The notes below the pieces were generated by a model that worked only from the letters and a program-made list of their open reading frames with translations, had not been told where the DNA came from and did no database searches. Below are positions 41,801 through 45,686 of a DNA stretch of 64,000 nt, piece by piece. Each line of letters opens with the position of its first letter. Within the stretch, counting starts at the first letter, position 1. Both the position numbers and the translations under genes were made by a program. The DNA is taken from NCBI GenBank assembly GCA_942159475.1, contig OW804095.1, positions 56,262,773-56,326,772 of the forward strand. Direction: 5' to 3'. Source of the stretch: Sthenelais limicola. Lineage: Eukaryota > Annelida > Polychaeta > Phyllodocida > Sigalionidae.

Positions 41801-44800
41801 TGTGTAGGATTGAAGGAGAGCAAGTTTGAAAAATTCGATGAATCGCTTGTGATGTGAGGGCAGATGCAAACCAAAGTTGCCAACGCAATTATTCAAGATT
41901 TAAAATGCATATAATGTATTATAAATATAGGAAGCTTATATTTGCACTGAGACATATTATATGCACATACATTAGTGACGACAGGCGGGGTGTTTGGGAA
42001 AACCGCAGTCGGAGTTTCTCTACACGATCTTTCGTGAGTGTTTAAATTTTAATGTGAGAACATAATACATCTTGTTTCCACAAAGGGGAATATTTTACTC
42101 CCGCCAAATTTTGTCTACCTTTCAAGATCTGAAATTAAATTGTTGGCATCTTTTACAAGATCAATAGGATAAAAAGGTGATATGGTGCTTCAATGTGCCT
42201 CACTCGGTGGACGCACTCGTATTCCTTACTAACCGGTTTGACAGAGGACAGATAGGGGGCGACATTGTCCTAACATGGAAGCGTTGGTAAAGATTATGGT
42301 GAATATCAATACAATGACATCGATTCCATGATTAATAATTGTTTCCATTGATGTCATGTTAAATCATCTTGCAGTTAATTATATAAGAAATAACAATAAC
42401 ATGGCGAAAAAACAAGAAAACATAGAGGTACTGTATACCATTAATTTTCAGTCTCCACATAATGGGGACCCACTACTGAAACAAGTCTAGAAACAATCAT
42501 TAACATAAACCTTTTTTTAGAGAGATACAGCAGTAAATATACAACTGATGTTAACATTAACTGGATTTTTGTCAGTTTTTGTTTTGGATTTTTTGGACAT
42601 CATCGAATTAGTGTATTAGTATTGACACCTCTAACATTTTAACAATTAGCAATAATGCGTTTTGTTTATCTGGTAACTACATACATATTTAAAAATAAAT
42701 TTACACAAGAAATAATGTATATATAATATTCGTCGATATGTGTATACTCTACAACAACTATTGGCTAGTATTAATAAAGTAACTGAAGATTAGAACTTAC
42801 ATTGGCTGAAATGTTGAGCACATAGTAGTTCCTTCCAGTGGCTTCTCTGAGTGATTCAAAATCCAGAGGTGCAGCGACTTGAATATGACCTAAGCGTGCT
42901 AACGTAATTCGGAATTTAGTGCTGCCATCGCCCTTTAATACAGAACATTGGTCACAAATTCAGTTAAGAATGTTTGAGTTGATTTATAACAATTATTACG
43001 CCTAAATAATGATTTATTTATAGAAGAAAGTGGTCCTCATGTATGAGCCCATTTGGTTATGGTTTATAGCGAAGGTAAACAGATTATTATTGTGTGTTGA
43101 CTCCGATCAAACTAGTGTTTTCACATGAAAGCATTCCATATAGATAACTTAACTCACAGCTCTACCATCTGAAGGCACGATGTTGAAGTCCACGTCCCCA
43201 TTTCGTCCAGCATCGGTATCAATGGCTGACAATGACCGGAAAATCGTTGTTCCTACTGGTGTAAGCTGTAAACAGATACATATACAAGCCCGTCAACAAA
43301 AATTCAGGACACTATCATGAAAGACAATGTTGTAATAATTATGCTGAAAAAAATATTAGCGACTAAACTTGACTTCTACCTCCATGGAGAGAGTATATAA
43401 TATGTAGTACATCTAAGCTTTACGTGCAGTAATCTGTGAACTTTAGAGCGAAATATCTAGTATGAAAATGTGACTGTTTAAATTTCTTGACATGCATGAA
43501 CGCGGACAAAAATTCGAATCTTACTTCATTCACTGAAATGGGTCCAAATGGTAAATTGACGAAAACCGGAGTGTTGTCATTGACATCTTCAATATGAACT
43601 TCAACAGTTCTCGTTGACTAAAAAAGCAAAATGATATGAAATCAGATAGTAACCCAAGAGAAAAATGGACCTTAAGGAACCTTAAATTTGTATTTGTTGA
43701 TAACTTCAAGTATTTTACTTCATATGAGATATATATATTATAATATTTGTCATAATTCTGTATAAAATGAGACTGTATAGGGTTAATTACACATTGTTCA
43801 TTGCCAATTTTAAGACTTATAAGAATATTCGGTTCATAACAAATGATAAGAACAAAGCATGTGGTTGTCAGAAACACAAATTACACATTCTGTAGGCACA
43901 TTGAGAAACATACAATCCAGTTTCCCATACTATTTGAAAGCAGGCTGGACTCGAGAAATATGAATAGTGATTGTTAAAGAAGATTATCTTATTCATAACG
44001 TCGATACACGTCGATTACACGTCGTTCAAATTATTAAGCCAGAAATGAATATGGATCTCATATACTACTTAATGCATAACCGAAACTTTGAATATCGCCA
44101 TAGTTATAGATTATATACAGTGATTGTAAAGTGGTGACTATTATTATACTATGCGGTCACTGCATGAAATGTGTCGGTCAATGATTGCGAATTGTCCAAA
44201 GCAACCATGAAACATAATGTATACCCTGTACACTCTGTTTGAGACCTGCAAGTTTAGAGTAATCATCAAAGCGACCCAATGGTAACCCTACGGCGAACCG
44301 CTCCAAGTAGATCTCAAATAGAGTGTATACTCACAATTTCTGATGGGTTTGCTACAGGTTCGCATTCTAATGTGAAGGTGATTGTTGTGATATCATCGCG
44401 GGAATCCGGTCTCTCACCCTCCCTATTCAACCCACGGACCAGCCGCAGGTAAATACCATCATCTCTCTGTGAAATTCTGAAAAACCTTTCTGGGTTTATG
44501 TCTGATAAAAATACGTCCTGCTGCATTTTTAATCGGACTCGCTCCTGAGCACTACCACCTTCAAGGCGACCGCCTATAGGAATTCGTTGTTGATATATTG
44601 CTGCATTAGGATTAGCTCGCAGTTCTGTGTCTGTGGCTTCAAATATATCTAATCGAATTGTTCCAAAAGATTGAATTTGGCATGCTGAAACAGAAATAAC
44701 AAAGTTATGTTATAAGGAAAGCATTGAAACATATGGTTTTATCTTTTTAAACATTTTTAGGACCATTAAAAGGTGAACCGCATGCACTAAATTACGTGCA

Positions 44801-45647
44801 TCCATAATTTCCTTCTAGATCCCCTAATGACATTTAACTCCTCCAATGTGTTGATGTTTAATGAATGAAATTATTGCCTCCGGTTACTCCAGTGCCAATC
44901 TACTAAACAGTCCTTCCCGAGTACTTAAATATTCTCTCTATAGATTCAATAGCCTGTTAGGTATAATTACATTAGAAGAATGTGGAATTTCAGAAGATTC
45001 AAATGGTATTAAGTCACATGGATCATGACCCGAGGCATTGACAGCAAGGCCATTCAGAAAATTGAGGAATCGCTTCGGTTAAGATGCTTCCCTTCAATGG
45101 GTTGGACAAAAGGAAAATTAGCGCTTACAACTTGTAGTTCTGAGGAGGACCTGATGCATTGCCGCTTTATTGAACTACTAGCATTGTATTCGACCTACTA
45201 GCATTGTATCAGAAAAGGTAGGCCGAGTCATAAATAATTTGCCATAATAACCATTATAAGGAAGGGGGAAAGAGGGAGATGAAGGAGGAGGGGAGAGCAG
45301 CGGGTGAGGGGGGAGAGGGAAAGGAGGGGCAGTATCTGGAAAAAAGAGGCTATATATCGTTAAATAATCGATACAAGTTTCAGACCTCATATGGCTAGTA
45401 GTTCGGTTTATGCAAGTAATATTATATGGTGGGTGCCGAGTCATTGAAAAGGTAGTAGAAGGTAATTTATGTTATACATATAATGGCTAACTAAAATAGT
45501 AAAAGCATGGAGTATTGGTACAAATCTAGAGCAATACTTACGAGCTAGGTCCTGTGCATTTGATGTTACTAGAAGGGTGAGAATAGTGACGTGGAAAAGG
45601 AAGAACATGATGACGGCCCGAAGGTCGCTCCCAGATAACGTCGTCAT
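985..45647 (-). CDS. Giant cadherin-repeat protein gene, 69 coding exons in window, 3' end off the left edge
   Basis: The gene encodes a secreted or surface protein made almost entirely of cadherin (EC) repeats, so adhesion or recognition outside the cell is the likely role. The exons listed separately sum to 13,206 nt (4,402 residues) with no frame break. A signal peptide is followed by about 8 irregular EC repeats and then a 32-linker array. Every array repeat keeps the EC pattern of a YF-x-[IVL] core, TGxI, a YxxRVxAxDxG-like strand and a P-x-F boundary. Array linkers are x-R-N-x-x-x-P-x-[FW] rather than D-x-N-D-N-x-P-x-F. All array introns are phase 0. The start is ATG at 45647; ATG at 45608 is the alternative and gives a cleaner signal peptide. 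No membrane segment or cytoplasmic domain is visible. Fat, Dachsous or other cadherin-related families are possible, but I cannot assign orthology and give no symbol. Introns not listed separately were read and hold nothing I recognise. Confidence 0.9.
1424..1750 (-). CDS. Exon 68: fused A2+B1
   Basis: 327 nt. It starts IIVKARDLGTPQ, has linker QRNKNCPNF, AVDFDPQ, GDDNGPTFF and EIRYK. The A/B intron is missing. Confidence 0.87.
2160..2324 (-). CDS. Exon 67: extended array half B2
   Basis: 165 nt. It begins VNATDRDTKSPHN, carrying the DxD motif normally found at the end of the A exon, then GSENSKEFF and an end at SYT. Confidence 0.86.
2544..2702 (-). CDS. Exon 66: short array half A1
   Basis: 159 nt, 27 nt shorter than the standard A1. 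It starts IRIVAADGGDPQ, has linker QRNLFAPTF and LETHPLG, and ends before the DxD motif, which lies in exon 67. The intron position has moved. Confidence 0.86.
3368..3502 (-). CDS. Exon 65: array half B1
   Basis: 135 nt. It starts APFNKIAYTI, has GDNKAPSFF and ends SDTMYT. Donor GTAGGT. Confidence 0.87.
3619..3945 (-). CDS. Exon 64: fused B2+A2
   Basis: 327 nt. It starts KPYNEVYYEL, has GNDQAQQCF, then FAFDGGNPP, linker GRNRFAPVF and ATDRDTQ. The B/A intron is missing. Donor GTTTGT. Confidence 0.87.
4208..4393 (-). CDS. Exon 63: array half A1
   Basis: 186 nt. It starts IRIRVRDNGSPF, has linker ERNFADPQW and ARDTDRR. Donor GTTTGT. Confidence 0.86.
4536..4664 (-). CDS. Exon 62: array half B1
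   Basis: 129 nt. It starts GPFSFLTYDI, has GDDTAPTYF and ends NELEQMT. Donor GTTAGT. Confidence 0.87.
4854..5048 (-). CDS. Exon 61: array half A2
   Basis: 195 nt. It starts IDVRATDGGTPP, has linker TRNANPPQF, PETEEV and ARDRDPE. Donor GTGCGA is weak. Confidence 0.86.
5302..5439 (-). CDS. Exon 60: array half B2
   Basis: 138 nt. It starts PPYNTFVFEI, has GTSEAKEYF and ends NKRTSYS. Donor GTAGGT. Confidence 0.87.
5584..5769 (-). CDS. Exon 59: array half A1
   Basis: 186 nt. It starts VRVLASDGGTPP, has linker QRNLNAPAF, LETQALG and AKDADQK. Confidence 0.88.
5903..6034 (-). CDS. Exon 58: array half B1
   Basis: 132 nt. It starts DPFRRVRYSL, has GDDSAPVYF and a DDETEYK end. Confidence 0.88.
6648..6842 (-). 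CDS. Exon 57: array half A2
   Basis: 195 nt. It starts PFTITATDQGKNP, has linker ARNDQPPVF, a basic KKAIKRT strand and ARDADTA. Confidence 0.87.
7006..7149 (-). CDS. Exon 56: array half B2
   Basis: 144 nt. It starts RPYNIIRYEI, has an expanded STVESRIRDYF segment and ends KLKQYG. Confidence 0.87.
7364..7549 (-). CDS. Exon 55: array half A1
   Basis: 186 nt. It starts LRVVATDGGVPA, has linker LRNFQEPKF, LETQGLG and ARDSDRK. It is the clearest A1 consensus copy. Confidence 0.88.
7663..7794 (-). CDS. Exon 54: array half B1
   Basis: 132 nt. It starts APFNKLTYSL, has GDDRGPDFF and ends NVDFYN. Confidence 0.88.
8324..8515 (-). CDS. Exon 53: array half A2
   Basis: 192 nt. It starts LSVVAYDDGYPS, has linker TRNLREPRF, PETTQVEG and ATDSDTA. 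Confidence 0.87.
9174..9213. repeat. Tandem duplication of about 21 bp
   Basis: The unit ACTATTCTTTTTGAAGTAAT occurs twice in a row with one intervening T. It is small and has no visible function. Confidence 0.8.
10438..10553. repeat. Imperfect foldback with an internal direct repeat
   Basis: The outer arms share CACTTTCACTCAAT and its reverse complement ATTGAGTGAAAG. Between them, CCAATGCCAACTRCAGATGGC is repeated in tandem near 10467-10507. The structure resembles a small nonautonomous element. Confidence 0.6.
11941..12075 (-). CDS. Exon 52: array half B2
   Basis: 135 nt. It starts DTIFYEMM after an AAG acceptor, has TTPSEFFYI and ends TDRTDIR. The acceptor is weak (little pyrimidine before it), so this edge is less sure. 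A 3.4 kb intron follows. Confidence 0.78.
12357..12539 (-). CDS. Exon 51: array half A1
   Basis: 183 nt. It starts LTCIVYDEANID, has linker TRNANKPRF, LEIIPIG and ATDKDK. Donor GTTAGT. Confidence 0.85.
12669..12791 (-). CDS. Exon 50: array half B1
   Basis: 123 nt. It starts GQLRYEVSGI, has PAPYFF (GDD lost) and an LFNYT end. Confidence 0.85.
12975..13160 (-). CDS. Exon 49: array half A2
   Basis: 186 nt. It starts FNVMASDKGVPE, has linker QRDLQAPIF (R-D variant), PETTAVG and GRDDDKM. Donor GTAATT. Confidence 0.86.
13334..13456 (-). CDS. Exon 48: array half B2
   Basis: 123 nt, short. It starts DELEYTLIPKAPFTDFF and ends KEVYYR. Confidence 0.85.
13655..13972 (-). CDS. Exon 47: fused B1+A1
   Basis: 318 nt. 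It has GFSTAPEYF (AP kept, GDD lost), SLKDDESKLTNY, linker TRNEFAPRF and ATDRDQ. The strand before the linker (VQAKRKFEVREQT) lacks the usual A-x-D-x-G. The B/A intron is missing. Confidence 0.86.
14434..14610 (-). CDS. Exon 46: degenerate array half A2
   Basis: 177 nt. It starts IKVVAKDMGLP. The linker is VRDRGTLRF, with R-D instead of R-N and no proline, and the end NASPS lacks the D-x-D motif. This is the most eroded half in the array, yet its frame and splice sites are intact. Confidence 0.84.
15156..15287 (-). CDS. Exon 45: array half B2
   Basis: 132 nt. It starts APNNVISYSI, has GEGEATKYF and an ATSYR end. Donor GTAAAT. Confidence 0.87.
15448..15633 (-). CDS. Exon 44: array half A1
   Basis: 186 nt. 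It starts LRIEAQDGGSPP, has linker TRNLNAPEF and ends ARDKDRE. It has PDSSAPG where most A1 halves have LETxxxG. Confidence 0.87.
15723..15857 (-). CDS. Exon 43: array half B1
   Basis: 135 nt. It starts KPFNDIKLRV, has GDDSAPTFF and a KETDYT end. Confidence 0.87.
15985..16179 (-). CDS. Exon 42: array half A2
   Basis: 195 nt. It starts VIIGAQDLGDPA and has linker DRNKKDPEF, the second of the two linkers that keep D at the first ligand position. It ends VKDDDTV. Confidence 0.87.
16327..16458 (-). CDS. Exon 41: array half B2
   Basis: 132 nt. It starts APDNEIEFSV, has GDSRARDYF and ends DSSDTYN. Donor GTTAGT. Confidence 0.87.
17004..17189 (-). CDS. Exon 40: array half A1
   Basis: 186 nt. It starts IRVVALDGGTPP, has linker TRNLKEPKF, LETMPIG and ASDSDKR. 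Confidence 0.88.
17400..17720 (-). CDS. Exon 39: fused A2+B1
   Basis: 321 nt. It starts LNVFVEDKGVPP, has linker IRNRNSPRF, ARDDDRR, GDDAAGSYF (AG instead of AP) and NLENDATREYK. The A/B intron is missing. Confidence 0.88.
17897..18526 (-). CDS. Exon 38: fused A2+B1+A1+B2
   Basis: 630 nt with three introns missing. In order it has linker IRNRQTPRF, GRDADTN, GDDNAPAYF, linker LRNLRAPTF, LETQAIG, ARDSDEK, then a B2 half in which the G-x-x-x-A-x stretch is absent (LLTNEYF). It spans a whole two-EC unit in a register different from that of exon 23. Confidence 0.9.
18527..19829. other. Intron 37 with a CpG-rich patch
   Basis: A 1.3 kb intron between exons 37 and 38. From about 19540 to 19790 the sequence becomes GC- and CpG-rich (GCGCGCGCG, CACGCG, CCGCGCGGG), unlike the AT-rich surroundings. 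No exon is needed or visible here. Confidence 0.55.
19830..19958 (-). CDS. Exon 37: array half B2
   Basis: 129 nt. It starts YPHNETRFSV and has NSNAATFF, shortened by about two residues. It ends LLEDTRETYE. Donor GTAATT. Confidence 0.86.
20358..20543 (-). CDS. Exon 36: array half A1
   Basis: 186 nt. It starts IKVLAVDGGTPS, has linker LRNLNNPEF, LETQGLG and SARDKDRV. Confidence 0.88.
20810..20941 (-). CDS. Exon 35: array half B1
   Basis: 132 nt. It starts EPFNSVQYSI, has GDDQAPAYF and a TATEYI end. Confidence 0.88.
21104..21301 (-). CDS. Exon 34: array half A2
   Basis: 198 nt, the longest single A half. It starts LIIGVTDLAVPTPCSP, has linker RRNENAPTF and ends ASDRDTT. Confidence 0.87.
21518..21655 (-). 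CDS. Exon 33: array half B2
   Basis: 138 nt. It starts SPFNVVRYQL and has GDDLAKEYF: GDD is kept, but AK replaces AP. It ends TKALSYR. Confidence 0.87.
22084..22269 (-). CDS. Exon 32: array half A1
   Basis: 186 nt. It starts LRVRAYDNGVPP and has linker NRNLACPEW (W instead of F, with a cysteine). It ends ANDKDAQ. Donor GTATAG. Confidence 0.86.
22422..22553 (-). CDS. Exon 31: array half B1
   Basis: 132 nt. It starts ETFETIMYEV, losing the usual xPxN start, and has GDDSAPAYF and an AKDGETIYV end. Confidence 0.87.
22660..22851 (-). CDS. Exon 30: array half A2
   Basis: 192 nt. It starts IEVQAYDGGFPSK, has linker IRNRNAPQF and ends SRDDDPK. Donor GTCTGT departs from the usual GTRAGT. Confidence 0.86.
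22964..23101 (-). CDS. Exon 29: array half B2
   Basis: 138 nt. It starts DPYKKVFYRI, has GNEQATRFF and ends KKSETYR. Donor GTAGGT. Confidence 0.87.
23523..23714 (-). CDS. Exon 28: array half A1
   Basis: 192 nt. It starts IRIEASDGDDPP and has linker DRNLNAPVF, one of only two array linkers that keep D at the first ligand position. It ends SAEDKDRR. Confidence 0.87.
24115..24435 (-). mobile_element. tRNA-headed SINE, copy 1
   Basis: On the minus strand it begins with a tRNA-like head, with an A-box-like TGGCCGAGTGGGTAGAG and a B-box GGTTCGAATCC. A middle with two palindromes follows, then a tail containing CCAATGCTGGGGAATA and CAACAGCAAGTG. The head, middle motifs and tail all recur in the copy at 53.2 kb, which defines a dispersed family. 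It sits in the intron between exons 27 and 28. Confidence 0.8.
24225..24306. repeat. Pair of near-perfect palindromes inside the SINE
   Basis: GAGCGGACTCTTT, a 4-base loop and its complement occupy 24225-24254. A second hairpin with the same stem and the complementary loop (CATT instead of AATG) occupies 24277-24306. Confidence 0.85.
24971..25093. mobile_element. Foldback element, copy 1
   Basis: A long inverted repeat. The inner arms share 26 bases without mismatch (GTACTCTTAGTGAATAGG... and its complement), the outer arms share TGTAGGAT and AGAGTAC, and the loop is about 10-15 bases. A shortened relative lies at 52824-52876. Confidence 0.8.
25158..25286 (-). CDS. Exon 27: array half B1
   Basis: 129 nt. 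It starts SPYNKVNYAI, has GDDIAPSFF and a SLNEDDSEVYK end. Donor GTATTT is a weak match. Confidence 0.87.
25287..27082. other. Intron 26, 1.8 kb
   Basis: AT-rich intron between exons 26 and 27. I see no exon, repeat family or RNA gene in it. Confidence 0.55.
27083..27274 (-). CDS. Exon 26: array half A2
   Basis: 192 nt. It starts LTIQARDGGSPP, has linker ARNVNPPKF, then AQIKRDVDV and ARDADEK. Donor GTGCGT. Confidence 0.87.
27631..27762 (-). CDS. Exon 25: array half B2
   Basis: 132 nt. It starts APHNVVKYF, has ADTLAQRFF in place of the GDDxAP motif, and ends DKNTKYT. Donor GTATGT. Confidence 0.86.
27991..28308 (-). CDS. Exon 24: fused B1+A1
   Basis: 318 nt. It has GDDSAPSYF, SLKEDTATEY, AYDNGSPF, linker NRNLNEPNF and ASDRDQQ. 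The B/A intron is missing. Confidence 0.88.
28949..29593 (-). CDS. Exon 23: fused B1+A1+B2+A2, the longest exon
   Basis: 645 nt (215 residues): a complete two-EC unit in one exon, with three introns missing. In order it carries GDDTAPTFF, linker LRNFYAPTW, METQAQG, AARDRDRA, GDQLARQYF, linker IRNDNAPKF and ANDRDIQ. It serves as an internal standard for the four-exon units. Confidence 0.9.
29694..29855. repeat. Tetranucleotide microsatellite (GATA/GAAT/AATA)
   Basis: Runs of GATA are followed by GAAT and long AAAT blocks, about 160 bp in all, within the intron between exons 22 and 23. Confidence 0.95.
30010..30342 (-). CDS. Exon 22: fused B2+A2
   Basis: 333 nt. It starts TPHNNVFYI and carries GDNTAQEYF, then, with no intron, AARDRG, the linker VRNTNDPIF and SARDADTA. 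The B/A intron is missing here. Confidence 0.88.
30522..30634. mobile_element. Small inverted-repeat element (MITE-like), copy 1
   Basis: The ends TAAAGGGCC and GGCCCTTA are inverted repeats, and the arms continue with AAGCCGATTCTCATGCG and its complement. The flanking TA on both sides would suit a Tc1/mariner-type TA target duplication. It is about 113 bp, in the intron between exons 21 and 22. Confidence 0.75.
30665..30844 (-). CDS. Exon 21: array half A1
   Basis: 180 nt. It starts IRVRAADGG, has the linker NRNLHAPRF and ends VTASDNDVQ. It is 6 nt shorter than most A1 exons. Confidence 0.88.
31361..31492 (-). CDS. Exon 20: array half B1
   Basis: 132 nt. It starts APFNKLTFEI, has GDGKAPRYF and a SLREDQDLGYV end. 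Acceptor TAG, donor GTATGT. Confidence 0.88.
31691..31876 (-). CDS. Exon 19: first array half, A2
   Basis: 186 nt, phase 0-0. It starts LTVVANDLGQP, has the linker IRNNFAPEF, and ends ARDRDTN. This is the first R-N linker. Donor GTACGT. Confidence 0.88.
32236..32496 (-). CDS. Exon 18: last N-terminal EC repeat, linker DQNDFTPKF
   Basis: 261 nt, phase 0. The linker DQNDFTPKF is the last with an acidic DxND core. The repeat keeps AQDQDPAGLNSQIRY and a TGSITLSRPI strand. It ends KETSRYV and joins exon 19. After this exon all linkers are of the R-N kind. Confidence 0.87.
32731..32943 (-). CDS. Exon 17: EC repeat, AIDQDEKK and LDYER
   Basis: 213 nt, phase 0. It contains AIDQDEKKSITY, DESTGRLTT and GLDYERQNQY. 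Its end, SVSVM, joins exon 18 at the linker. Confidence 0.87.
33196..33439 (-). CDS. Exon 16: EC repeat, PLDYEAQ and linker
   Basis: 244 nt, back to phase 0. It shows FFVIGENNGQIRTSKPLDYE, a strand and the linker DVEDVLPVFP. Donor GTATG. Confidence 0.87.
33903..34093 (-). CDS. Exon 15: EC linker TDVNDNSPVF and DxD
   Basis: 191 nt, ends in phase 2. It has the classical linker DVNDNSPVF and a classical ARDSDIGNNKEIKY motif within one exon. Confidence 0.88.
34232..34322 (-). CDS. Exon 14: EC repeat with LDRE
   Basis: 91 nt, back to phase 0. It encodes SGVISTAKLLDRETKDNY, the classical LDRE motif, and ends EDETPGR. Confidence 0.85.
34578..34660 (-). CDS. Exon 13: EC repeat, DxD region
   Basis: 83 nt, ends in phase 2. 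It reads SDPEDDSLKFAIYDG then DLFAIDRT. Acceptor TAG, donor GTAAG. Confidence 0.82.
34846..34975 (-). CDS. Exon 12: EC linker LDKNLGPVVPAPQY
   Basis: 130 nt, returning to phase 0 with exon 11. The linker is divergent and longer than usual. The following strand SISEGILVGSEIFTV is typical of an EC start. Confidence 0.83.
35475..35671 (-). CDS. Exon 11: EC repeat, DxD to last strand
   Basis: 197 nt, ends in phase 2. It contains AKDTDSGVFGQVRY, a classical D-x-D-x-G motif, then NAQTGEISV and LATDQAPERSRR. Donor GTATG. Confidence 0.87.
36019..36309 (-). CDS. Exon 10: EC repeat with linker DQNDNSPKF
   Basis: 291 nt, phase 0. It has a DPDTKFSYRV start, LDYET (a near-classical LDxE motif), a strand and the classical linker LDQNDNSPKFPP. 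Confidence 0.88.
36932..37135 (-). CDS. Exon 9: EC linker QTNERAPV and start of next repeat
   Basis: 204 nt. The linker QQTNERAPVI has lost most acidic ligands, while the end keeps VSDPDQ. It is a degenerate linker lying between classical ones. Confidence 0.82.
37322..37434 (-). CDS. Exon 8: EC repeat part
   Basis: 113 nt. Together with exon 7 it gives 201 nt and returns to phase 0. It shows the EC core FTIDPVSGVVTQT and ends LRIIIK. Acceptor TAG, donor GTAGC. Confidence 0.82.
38107..38194 (-). CDS. Exon 7: EC repeat part
   Basis: 88 nt, ends in phase 1. It encodes KAKDMDTLNYRIQF, a DxD region without the G-x-N part. Frame is restored by exon 8. Confidence 0.8.
38317..38481 (-). CDS. Exon 6: EC linker, TDGDDQGPTF
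   Basis: 165 nt. The linker DGDDQGPTF is a variant of the classical one and stays acidic. Two cysteines follow (GCFKTGAMC), six residues apart, possibly a small disulfide loop. Donor GTGAGT. Confidence 0.85.
38482..42800. other. Longest intron (4.3 kb) between exons 5 and 6
   Basis: AT-rich. The only structure recognised is the MITE-like element at 40681-40796. No coding similarity to cadherin repeats is seen. Confidence 0.55.
40681..40796. mobile_element. Small inverted-repeat element (MITE-like), copy 2
   Basis: Same family as the element at 30.5 kb: TAAAGGACCTAGTCCACTAA at one end, the complement of TAAGGGCC at the other, and arms of about 40 bp around a 35 bp centre containing GAGCCCTCTGCGGCGCAAAA. 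TA flanks are present again. Confidence 0.78.
42801..42932 (-). CDS. Exon 5: EC repeat, second half
   Basis: 132 nt. It contains PLDFES in the place of the LDxE motif, then YYVLNISAN. Donor GTAAG. A 4.3 kb intron follows, the longest in the gene. Confidence 0.85.
43158..43265 (-). CDS. Exon 4: EC repeat, DxD region
   Basis: 108 nt, phase 0 at both ends. It carries AIDTDAGRNGDVDF, a classical D-x-D-x-G-x-N calcium motif. Donor GTGAG. Confidence 0.87.
43525..43617 (-). CDS. Exon 3: EC linker with classical DVNDN
   Basis: 93 nt. It encodes a strand and linker with the motif EDVNDNTPVF, a textbook calcium-binding inter-EC linker. Acceptor TAG, donor GTAAG. Confidence 0.88.
44335..44684 (-). CDS. 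Exon 2: N-terminal EC-like domain
   Basis: This 350 nt exon restores frame after exon 1 (phase 1 to 0). It encodes the mature N-terminus, with CQIQSF near its start and a beta-rich segment ending LECEPVANPSEIV. It has no clear DxD or linker motif, so the first EC domain is atypical. Donor GTGAGT. Confidence 0.8.
45246..45334. repeat. Purine-rich tract in intron 1
   Basis: A G/A-rich stretch on the plus strand, so a pyrimidine tract in the sense strand of the cadherin gene, about 200 bp inside its first visible intron. Several G-runs could form unusual DNA structure. Confidence 0.75.
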
Positions 45648-45686
45648 GGCGACGTCACTTTGGATATATACAACCTCCTCCTCGGC
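45542..45686 (-). CDS. Exon 1: 5'UTR end and signal peptide
   Basis: The donor is GTAAGT, just below 45542. The upstream edge at 45686 is a plausible acceptor (pyrimidine-rich, ending TTACAG), which implies a non-coding exon further upstream. Coding begins at ATG 45647 or 45608. The segment MFFLFHVTILTLLVTSNA is a hydrophobic signal sequence with a likely cleavage near SNA-QD. The exon ends in phase 1. Confidence 0.75.

Noticed and set aside
45178..45444. Proline-rich minus-strand ORF
   Set aside because: It arises from the purine-rich tract in intron 1 of the cadherin gene and lies outside the spliced frame.
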